Program-made: the position numbers and the translations under genes
Part shown: piece by piece, positions 1 to 5,011 of the stretch
Layout of the letters: every line of letters starts with the position of its first letter
How positions within the stretch are numbered: the stretch's first letter is position 1
NCBI GenBank assembly: GCA_001701115.1
Contig: DAAJ01000040.1
Coordinates: 1-5,011 of the forward strand
Reading direction: 5' to 3'
Source: Bacteroidales bacterium GP2
Lineage (GTDB): Bacteria > Bacteroidota > Bacteroidia > Bacteroidales > Muribaculaceae
Length of the DNA: 5,011 nt
The notes under the pieces: model-generated
Seen by the model: the letters and a program-made list of their open reading frames with translations, nothing else
The model's database searches: none
What the model was told of the DNA's origin: nothing

Positions 1-1422
1 AACGAGCTGCACAACAATTATAAACACCAGGAGCTTTACAATCCATGGTGACCGGATGAATATGCCGGCGGCGCGGTCATGCCACTGCTCCGGAAGGTAG
101 TGCGCTATTATGATAAGCAACATCAGGGCAACCCATAGTGACCGGAATTCGATGAAGGGGAGTATGCACTGCGGGGAGAAGTTGCAGAAGATGTTCTTTA
201 TTATAAGGACGGAATCGGTAAACGAATCGGCACGGAAAAATACCCAAAGAAGGGAAACATAGATGACAGTTATAAATCCGGCAAGAATTGAAAACCAGGT
301 TTTACCGTCAAACCGGGATGTGAACGGACGGCACAGTTTGTTTATTATCAGCCCGATGCCATGCATCCCTCCCCAAAATATGAATTTCCACGCCGCACCG
401 TGCCAGAGTCCTCCAATGAGCATTGTCAGGAAGTTATTGAGGTAGGTGCGGAATGTGCCGTGGCGGTTACCTCCAAGGGGAATATAAACATAGTCGCGCA
501 GCCATGTTGAGAGGGAAATATGCCATCTGCGCCAAAATTCAGTGAGGCTCTGCGATTTGTAAGGGAGATTGAAGTTTATGTCAAGGCGGAAGCCCATTAT
601 CAGGGCAAGCCCGATTGCCATATCGGAATAGCCGGAGAAGTCACAGTAAATCTGCATGGTGTAGCCGATAACTCCCATAAGCGACTCAAAACCGGAGTAT
701 CCGGTAGGGGAGGCGAAAACCAAGTCGTTGTACTGCGCGATATAATCCGCTATTACGGCTTTCTTTATTACTCCGGCAAGTATAAGCCACAAACCGCCAT
801 AAATTTCCTGATGGTTTGCCCGGCGGTTTTCCCGTAGCTGCGGCAGGAAATTTTCTGCCCTGACAATTGGTCCGGCAACAAGCGCAGGGAAGAATGAGAG
901 GAAAAAGAGGTATTCCCCCCATGTTTCCGCAGGAGCGATCTTTCGGCGGTACACATCAACGATATAACTAATTGACTGGAAGGTGTAGAATGATATCCCG
1001 ACCGGCAATATGAGCGTGAGCGGCTGGAAATTGCCCTCGACCATAGCATTCCAGTTCCAGAGGAAGAAGTTGGCATACTTGAAGAATCCGAGCACGGAAA
1101 GTGAAATCACCACAGAGAGCGCTACAAGCCATTTCCTCCCTGCCGATGACCCGATTTCAACCATGGCACGGCTGATGAACCAGTCAATGACGGAGGTGGA
1201 AACCAGGAGCAGGAAAAACCAACCGCTGCATTTATAATAGAAATAGAGGCTGAATGCGATTACGAAAACGAGCATCTGCCATTTTCTGCGGCGCAGGAGC
1301 GCATAAACGGGCATGAAACATACGAACAACACCCAAAACAGCCCGCTTGAGAAAATCAACGGCGCCTCACGGTGATAGGTGAGAAGGTGACCGAGCGAAT
1401 CGGGCAGCGAGGTGAAGTCCAT
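1..1422 (-). CDS. MBOAT-family membrane O-acyltransferase (AlgI/DltB/PatA-like), 3' end cut by the window edge
   Basis: The minus strand is open from an ATG at 1422 to the left edge, 474 codons without a stop. The product is a polytopic inner-membrane protein with many hydrophobic segments (roughly residues 22-42, 48-63, 98-115, 135-155, 170-187, 375-396, 428-442 and 461-474). MBOAT signatures occur in order: LPVGISFYTFQ (139-149), FFPALVAGPI (177-186), YCDFSGYSDMAIG (259-271), FWRRWHISLSTWLRDYVYIP (296-315), then GGLWHGAAW (337-345) and WGGMHG (350-355). His341 in the WHG motif matches the family's conserved, presumed catalytic histidine; His354 is a second conserved one. AlgI, DltB and PatA move acyl groups from a cytoplasmic donor across the membrane to an envelope acceptor. 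Relatives are about 470-500 residues, so only a short C-terminus is probably missing. The start follows the SGNH stop by 6 nt; a GGGAG lies 14 nt upstream of the ATG, too far for a good Shine-Dalgarno. The SGNH neighbour supports polymer O-acylation (usually acetylation), but the acceptor cannot be read from the sequence. Confidence 0.95.
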   Translation of the reverse strand, partial: MDFTSLPDSLGHLLTYHREAPLIFSSGLFWVLFVCFMPVYALLRRRKWQMLVFVIAFSLYFYYKCSGWFFLLLVSTSVIDWFISRAMVEIGSSAGRKWLVALSVVISLSVLGFFKYANFFLWNWNAMVEGNFQPLTLILPVGISFYTFQSISYIVDVYRRKIAPAETWGEYLFFLSFFPALVAGPIVRAENFLPQLRENRRANHQEIYGGLWLILAGVIKKAVIADYIAQYNDLVFASPTGYSGFESLMGVIGYTMQIYCDFSGYSDMAIGLALIMGFRLDINFNLPYKSQSLTEFWRRWHISLSTWLRDYVYIPLGGNRHGTFRTYLNNFLTMLIGGLWHGAAWKFIFWGGMHGIGLIINKLCRPFTSRFDGKTWFSILAGFITVIYVSLLWVFFRADSFTDSVLIIKNIFCNFSPQCILPFIEFRSLWVALMLLIIIAHYLPEQWHDRAAGIFIRSPWIVKLLVFIIVVQLV

Positions 1423-1428
1423 AGTCGG

Positions 1429-2223
1429 TCAATTCTCTCCCGGCTGGTGGATGAATATCTGTGCGGGTCGTGCTGTGGTATTTTCCGGCATGTTCATGCG
1501 GATAGGATGTGAGGAGTGCTCAGGCATCCACCTGACAACGCTGTCCATCCATTCTATCGCGCTTTTTGCAGTAGGATGTGCTCCGTCTGAGCGTCGCTCG
1601 AATGTCATTCCGTCGCTCTTGAAGTAACATCCGGCAGCAGTGTTTTCCGCAATCATTTTGTTTATGCCGGTATCGGTAGTCCAGTTTGGCGGTCCAATCC
1701 AGACGTAAGGGATAGTGTCGATTTCTGCAATCATTTCACGGATGAAAGGTGTGCGCTTGTCTTCAATATCCTTGACATACAGTTCATTTGCCCCGAGGCA
1801 GATAAAAATATAGCTTGGGGAAAGCTTCTTTATGTAATCTGTGAGCCTATGCGACTTTCCCCAGATTTCTGTGGAGGAGCTGTACCACACAACTGAATAG
1901 AGCTTGTGACCTGATGCATCGGCGTATGCGGCAAGGCGGGGAGAAAGCCCGTCAAGCATTGAATCGCCGATGAACAGGATTGTATGGGAAGCGGTGTCCG
2001 GTTCCATCCGGGTTGGAACGCCTATGGAATCGAGAGGTATCGTGTCTGCCGCTACAGGTTGCTCTTTCGTGGGGAAAAGCGCCTGTGCCATTCCGGAGGA
2101 TTTAGGCGTGTAGCCAAAAATCGACGGCAAATCGAAAAACGACACTGCAAATACCGCCACAAGCGCGACGGCAAGCAGAATCCAGAGGAGGGTGTAAGGA
2201 CGCTTTTTGTTTTTTTCCGGCAT
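1429..2223 (-). CDS. Membrane-anchored periplasmic SGNH/GDSL-type acyl-esterase or acyltransferase
   Basis: This is a 264-residue protein with a basic N-terminus (KNKKR), one hydrophobic segment at about residues 12-30 and no lipobox, so it is probably a type II membrane protein with its domain in the periplasm. A linker (about 35-78) leads to the SGNH fold. Block I is FIGDSMLDG (84-92) with nucleophile Ser88. Block III reads CLGANE (142-147), with Asn146 as the oxyanion residue but Glu where GxND usually has Asp. Block V is DGAHPT (213-218), supplying Asp213 and His216. The SSSTEIWG stretch (115-122) and VWIGPPNW (174-181) resemble DUF459-type SGNH proteins. A hydrophilic Pro-rich tail (about 235-264) follows the fold. 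The ATG lies 3 nt after the ettA stop, with no clear Shine-Dalgarno. The MBOAT gene just downstream suggests the two act together, as PatA/PatB or AlgI/AlgJ do, in O-acylation of an envelope polymer. Transferase versus esterase activity and the acceptor are unknown. Confidence 0.88.
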   Translation of the reverse strand: MPEKNKKRPYTLLWILLAVALVAVFAVSFFDLPSIFGYTPKSSGMAQALFPTKEQPVAADTIPLDSIGVPTRMEPDTASHTILFIGDSMLDGLSPRLAAYADASGHKLYSVVWYSSSTEIWGKSHRLTDYIKKLSPSYIFICLGANELYVKDIEDKRTPFIREMIAEIDTIPYVWIGPPNWTTDTGINKMIAENTAAGCYFKSDGMTFERRSDGAHPTAKSAIEWMDSVVRWMPEHSSHPIRMNMPENTTARPAQIFIHQPGEN

Positions 2224-2226
2224 GGC

Positions 2227-3912
2227 TTATTCCATAAGTTTGCGGTAGCGTTTGCGTGGAGGCTCCTTGCCGCCGTTCTGCGCTTTCTTGTATTCCTCGT
2301 AGTCGGAATATGATCCGGCGTAGAACACCACTTTGCCATCGCCCTCGAATGAAAGGATGTGGGTGCATATCCTGTCAAGGAACCAACGGTCGTGGCTCAC
2401 AACAACCGCACATCCTGCAAACTCTTCAAGACCTTCTTCGAGTGCGCGGAGTGTATTGACGTCTATATCGTTGGTGGGCTCGTCAAGGAGGAGCACATTG
2501 CCCTCCTGCTTGAGAGCCATTGCGAGATGCAGGCGGTTTCGCTCACCACCGCTGAGCACACCGATTTTCTTCTCCTGGTCCGCTCCGGCGAAATTGAATT
2601 TAGACAGGTAAGCGCGGGCATTGACATCCTTTCCACCCATTCGGAAACTTTCCACACCTTGCGAAATGACTTCGTAGACGGTCTTTTCAGGAATGAGGTC
2701 ATGGTGGGTCTGGTCGACATAAGCGACTTTTACAGTCTCTCCCACGTCAAATGAGCCGGCATCAGCTTTTTCCTGCCCCATGATGAGTTTGAAGAGTGTG
2801 GTTTTTCCGGCTCCGTTAGGTCCGATAACACCGACAATGCCGTTTGGCGGGAGTGAAAATTCGAGGTCTTTGAAGAGTTGCTTGGTGCCGAATGCTTTTG
2901 CAAGCCCTGTCGCTTCGATTACTTTATTGCCGAGCCTGGGACCATTGGGGATGAATATCTCAAGTTTTTCCTCACGTGCTTTCTGGTCTTCGTTAAGGAG
3001 CCGGTCATAGCTTGACAGACGCGCTTTGCCTTTAGCCTGACGTGCTTTGGGAGCCATACGCACCCATTCAAGCTCGCGTTCAAGTGTTTTGCGGCGTTTG
3101 CTTGCCTGCTTCTCCTCCTGCGCCATGCGCTTAGTTTTCTGTTCGAGCCATGAAGAGTAGTTTCCTTTCCAGGGTATTCCTTCGCCTCTGTCAAGTTCAA
3201 GAATCCATCCGGCAACATGGTCAAGGAAGTAGCGGTCGTGGGTAATAGCAATGACAGTGCCGGGGTATTGCTGGAGGTGCTGCTCGAGCCAGTCAATGGA
3301 TTCCGCGTCGAGGTGGTTGGTGGGCTCGTCAAGCAACAGCACATCTGGCTGCTGGAGGAGTAGGCGGCAGAGTGCAACACGGCGGCGTTCACCTCCGGAA
3401 AGGGTTGACACAGGCTGGTCATCCGGCGGGCACTGGAGTGCATCCATCGCGCGCTCAAGTTTACTGTCGATATTCCATGCGTCAGCAGCGTCAAGTGCAT
3501 CCTGAAGTTCAGCCTGGCGTGCGATCAGCGCATCCATCTTATCAGGATCTTCAAGCACGTCAGGGTCGGCAAAACTTTCATTTACCTTGTCAAATTCAGC
3601 AAGCAGGTCCATGACAGGCTGAACACCTTCGCGCACAACTTCAATAACTGTCTTGTTCGGGTCGAGTTGAGGCTCCTGCTCCAGATAACCCACAGTATAG
3701 CCGGGGGAGAACACTACTTCGCCCTGATAGCTCTTGTCGATACCCGCAATTATTTTAAGAAGCGATGATTTACCAGAGCCGTTAAGACCGATGATGCCAA
3801 TTTTGGCACCATAAAAGAATGATAGGTAGATGTTTTTGAGAACCTGTTTCTGGGGAGGGTATGTCTTGCTTACCCCCACCATCGAGAAGATGATTTTCTT
3901 GTCGTCTGCCAT
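2227..3912 (-). CDS. ettA: EttA-type ABC-F translation factor (energy-dependent translational throttle)
   Basis: This 561-residue soluble protein has two ABC ATPase domains and no membrane segments, the ABC-F layout; E. coli EttA is 555 residues. Domain 1 has Walker A GLNGSGKS (42-49), signature LSGGE (171-175), Walker B VLLLDEP (191-197) with catalytic Glu196, and switch His225. The insertion between Walker A and signature (about 95-145) matches the EttA arm. The charged linker (about 250-325, rich in Lys, Arg and Glu) matches the P-site tRNA interaction motif. Domain 2 has Walker A GPNGAGKT (364-371), LSGGE (453-457), Walker B ending in Asp477-Glu478, and His507. All catalytic motifs are intact. 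In E. coli, EttA binds the ribosomal E site and gates entry into elongation according to the ATP/ADP ratio. The arm and linker, and the lack of a long C-terminal extension, favour EttA over Uup or resistance-type ABC-F proteins. The start lies 22 nt after def in an AT-rich gap with no Shine-Dalgarno or TAnnTTTG box, so it is probably co-transcribed with ruvX-def. Confidence 0.95.
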   Translation of the reverse strand: MADDKKIIFSMVGVSKTYPPQKQVLKNIYLSFFYGAKIGIIGLNGSGKSSLLKIIAGIDKSYQGEVVFSPGYTVGYLEQEPQLDPNKTVIEVVREGVQPVMDLLAEFDKVNESFADPDVLEDPDKMDALIARQAELQDALDAADAWNIDSKLERAMDALQCPPDDQPVSTLSGGERRRVALCRLLLQQPDVLLLDEPTNHLDAESIDWLEQHLQQYPGTVIAITHDRYFLDHVAGWILELDRGEGIPWKGNYSSWLEQKTKRMAQEEKQASKRRKTLERELEWVRMAPKARQAKGKARLSSYDRLLNEDQKAREEKLEIFIPNGPRLGNKVIEATGLAKAFGTKQLFKDLEFSLPPNGIVGVIGPNGAGKTTLFKLIMGQEKADAGSFDVGETVKVAYVDQTHHDLIPEKTVYEVISQGVESFRMGGKDVNARAYLSKFNFAGADQEKKIGVLSGGERNRLHLAMALKQEGNVLLLDEPTNDIDVNTLRALEEGLEEFAGCAVVVSHDRWFLDRICTHILSFEGDGKVVFYAGSYSDYEEYKKAQNGGKEPPRKRYRKLME

Positions 3913-3934
3913 AATATACTATTGTCTGCTGTAA

Positions 3935-4501
3935 TTATCTTATTTTTTTAGGAGCGTAGCGCACAGGATAGTCGCATGGTGTGCGCCCGTTAAGGATGCT
4001 GTTTAGTTTTCCTTTGATGAGCTGCTTGCGGATTGGTGAGATGCGGTCAATGTAAAGGGTTCCGTCAAGGTGGTCGCACTCATGCTGCACGATTCGTGCC
4101 AGAAATCCGGTGATTATTTCCTCGCGTGGAGTGAAATTTTCATCAAGCCATTTGAGTCGTATGTTCTCAACACGGCTGACATTCTCACTTAACCCCGGCA
4201 CGCTCAGGCAACCTTCGGAGCGAGTTATGCTGTCTCCGTCAAGCGCCTCGATTTCGGGGTTGATAAGTGTAAGTTTCCTGCCTTCACATTCGGGAAACTG
4301 TTCCGCCACAGGCGATGCGTCAATAACTACAATGCGGTCGTTGCGTCCAATCTGGGGTGCAGCGAGCCCGACACCGTCTGATGCATACATTGTTTCAAAC
4401 ATATCCTCGAGGAGCTTTTTAAGCTCGGGATAGTCCGGTGTGACATCTTTGCATTTGTTTCTAAGTACGGGGTGTCCGTACAGATATACGGGTAACTTCA
4501 T
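3935..4501 (-). CDS. def: Peptide deformylase
   Basis: This 188-residue enzyme removes the formyl group from the N-terminal formyl-methionine of new proteins as they leave the ribosome. All three family motifs are intact: motif 1 GVGLAAPQ (43-50), motif 2 EGCLS (96-100) and motif 3 QHECDHLDG (139-147). Cys98, His140 and His144 are the metal ligands (normally Fe2+) and Glu141 is the catalytic base. The length is typical for Bacteroidota deformylases. The ATG shares an ATGA with the ruvX stop (4498-4501), so translation of the two is probably coupled; no Shine-Dalgarno precedes it, only A-rich sequence. The ruvX-def order is one I recall from other Bacteroidales. The basic C-terminal tail (KKIR) is encoded by an A-rich stretch with a run of seven A on the coding strand (3943-3949). 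No fmt gene is visible in the window. Confidence 0.98.
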   Translation of the reverse strand: MKLPVYLYGHPVLRNKCKDVTPDYPELKKLLEDMFETMYASDGVGLAAPQIGRNDRIVVIDASPVAEQFPECEGRKLTLINPEIEALDGDSITRSEGCLSVPGLSENVSRVENIRLKWLDENFTPREEIITGFLARIVQHECDHLDGTLYIDRISPIRKQLIKGKLNSILNGRTPCDYPVRYAPKKIR

Positions 4502-4923
4502 GATTCGTTATATTTTCTGCTTTCAAGATAGCTGTTCAAAATAATAACTGCCGCCATTTCATCGGCTATGCCTTTCTGGCGACGTTGCATTTTCTTCATG
4601 CCGGAGTCAATCATCCCTTTATGCGCAAGTACAGATGTGAAACGCTCGTCCCAGAAGATGATTTCAATTGCCGGCAACTCTTTGCGCAAGCGGTCGATAC
4701 CCGGACGGATATAGCGCATGGATTCGGAATCATTGCCGTGCATGTCCTTAGGGTGCCCGACAATAATTGCATCAACTGTTTGTGCTGTAACATACTGCTT
4801 CACAAACTGGACAAGCTGTGAAGTAGCGACAGTAGGTAGCCCTGTAGCGACAATGCGCATGGGGTCTGTGACGGCAATGCCGCAGCGCCGTCTGCCATAG
4901 TCGATTGCAAGTAGTCGAGCCAT
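4498..4923 (-). CDS. ruvX: YqgF/RuvX-family RNase H-fold nuclease (putative pre-16S rRNA nuclease / Holliday junction resolvase)
   Basis: This 141-residue protein matches the YqgF family length of about 138-150. It opens with the RNase H-fold strand LLAIDYGRRRCGIAVTD (4-20), in which Asp8 is the first acidic catalytic residue. IIVGHPKDMHGNDS (53-66) corresponds to the usual GxPxxxxG loop. WDERFTS (91-97) supplies Glu93, and the C-terminal helix carries the last acidic site (Asp121, in ADEMAAVIIL). E. coli YqgF is implicated in maturing the 16S rRNA 5' end; other members resolve branched DNA, so the exact substrate here is open. The start is well fixed: the N-terminus aligns with the family, and an in-frame TAA lies only three codons upstream (4933-4935). 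It is the first gene of the operon, directly behind a Bacteroidota promoter, and ends in a 4-nt overlap with def. Confidence 0.96.
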   Translation of the reverse strand: MARLLAIDYGRRRCGIAVTDPMRIVATGLPTVATSQLVQFVKQYVTAQTVDAIIVGHPKDMHGNDSESMRYIRPGIDRLRKELPAIEIIFWDERFTSVLAHKGMIDSGMKKMQRRQKGIADEMAAVIILNSYLESRKYNES

Positions 4924-4927
4924 GATG

Positions 4928-4959
4928 CAAAGTTAATAAAAACGCCGCGCACAGGCAAA
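4928..4959 (-). promoter_or_regulatory. Bacteroidota-type promoter for the ruvX-def-ettA-SGNH-MBOAT operon
   Basis: On the minus strand a -33 element TTTG (4959-4956) is followed, after exactly 20 bp, by a -7 element TAACTTTG (4935-4928), a full match to the consensus TAnnTTTG used by the Bacteroidota primary sigma factor. The spacer length is within the usual range. Counting from the -7 box, transcription should start at about 4921-4925, on or next to the ruvX ATG at 4923. No other match of this quality was found in front of the downstream genes. Confidence 0.8.
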
Positions 4960-4973
4960 TGCGAGTGCGCGGC
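4938..4973 (-). terminator. Intrinsic terminator of the upstream transcription unit, overlapping the ruvX promoter
   Basis: On the minus strand, GCCGCGCAC (4973-4965) pairs perfectly with GTGCGCGGC (4952-4944), giving a 9-bp GC-rich stem with a 12-nt loop. After one more G comes a run of five T (4942-4938) and then ATTAA. On the plus strand the stem is followed by AGCAGGG with no T-run, so it should work only for transcripts coming from the right edge. The loop contains the -33 box of the ruvX promoter. Confidence 0.75.
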
Positions 4974-4989
4974 AGCAGGGATGTTTGAC

Positions 4990-5011
4990 TTATGTATCTC
5001 CAGATGGGATT
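4990..5011 (-). CDS. Possible last six codons of an upstream gene on the same strand
   Basis: From the right edge, one minus-strand frame reads IPSGDT and then TAA (4992-4990). The stop lies 16 nt before the stem of a minus-strand intrinsic terminator, the distance expected for the end of a gene. The fragment is far too short to identify. The call rests only on the stop and terminator arrangement, and the real upstream gene may end outside the window. Confidence 0.25.

Noticed and set aside
520..837. Plus-strand open frame of 105 codons, and similar frames at 1010-1237, 1412-1627 and 1984-2313
   Set aside because: They lie antisense to the MBOAT and SGNH genes, have no recognisable motifs, and the minus-strand frames carry full family signatures.
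1429..1431. UGA between SGNH and MBOAT as a selenocysteine or recoded codon
   Set aside because: The SGNH catalytic residues are complete before it, MBOAT has its own ATG two codons later, no SECIS-like hairpin is evident, and the family shows no selenocysteine at this point.
2919..3500. Minus-strand 193-codon frame inside ettA
   Set aside because: It is an out-of-frame shadow of ettA: the ettA frame across it carries intact ABC motifs, and the shadow peptide is Ser/Thr-rich with no domain.
2227..3912. ettA as an ABC-F antibiotic resistance gene
   Set aside because: The arm, linker and absence of a C-terminal extension fit EttA, and the context is housekeeping rather than mobile.
3943..3949. 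Run of seven A on the coding strand at the end of def as a slippage or frameshift site
   Set aside because: It lies in the last codons, after all catalytic motifs, and the normal frame ends a few codons later with a family-typical length.
4944..4973. The inverted repeat as a terminator for plus-strand transcripts or an operator
   Set aside because: There is no T-run on the plus-strand side and no plus-strand gene leading into it; the minus-strand T-run explains it as a terminator.
1..5011. CRISPR array, tRNA, rRNA, insertion sequence or phage features
   Set aside because: No regularly spaced repeats, cloverleaf, transposase motif or flanking repeats were seen; nearly all the sequence is explained by five genes.

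Overview
The window looks like a piece of a Bacteroidota chromosome, most likely order Bacteroidales and possibly Muribaculaceae. Three things point there. The ruvX promoter has the phylum's own form (TTTG, 20 bp, TAnnTTTG). The start codons lack convincing Shine-Dalgarno sequences. The EttA and peptide deformylase proteins have Bacteroidales-like sequence. The family-level placement is inference from protein resemblance, not from a search.

All the supported genes lie on the minus strand and read from right to left. At the right edge (4990-5011) there may be the last six codons of an upstream gene. A compact intrinsic terminator (4938-4973) and a Bacteroidota promoter (4928-4959) follow and overlap each other. 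Five tightly packed genes come next: ruvX (4498-4923), def (3935-4501, ATGA overlap with ruvX), ettA (2227-3912, 22-nt gap), a membrane-anchored SGNH/GDSL-type protein (1429-2223, 3-nt gap) and an MBOAT-family O-acyltransferase (from 1422 to the left edge, 6-nt gap). The MBOAT gene has no stop in the window. It runs open for 474 codons and is probably missing only a few C-terminal residues. No gap between genes exceeds about 70 nt, and the plus strand shows no credible gene.

The first three genes are housekeeping: a YqgF/RuvX-family RNase H-fold nuclease, the deformylase that trims formyl-Met from new proteins, and a ribosome-bound ABC-F ATPase. The last two look like a cell-envelope O-acylation pair. 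An MBOAT protein would pass acyl groups across the membrane, and a periplasmic SGNH protein would transfer or remove them on a polysaccharide or similar acceptor. The spacing suggests one transcript driven from the ruvX promoter, with the envelope pair carried at its distal end. I found no mobile element, CRISPR array, tRNA or rRNA. The most unusual points are the nested terminator and promoter with a probably near-leaderless ruvX mRNA, and the attachment of an envelope acylation pair to a translation-related operon, with ettA, SGNH and MBOAT all in the same reading frame.
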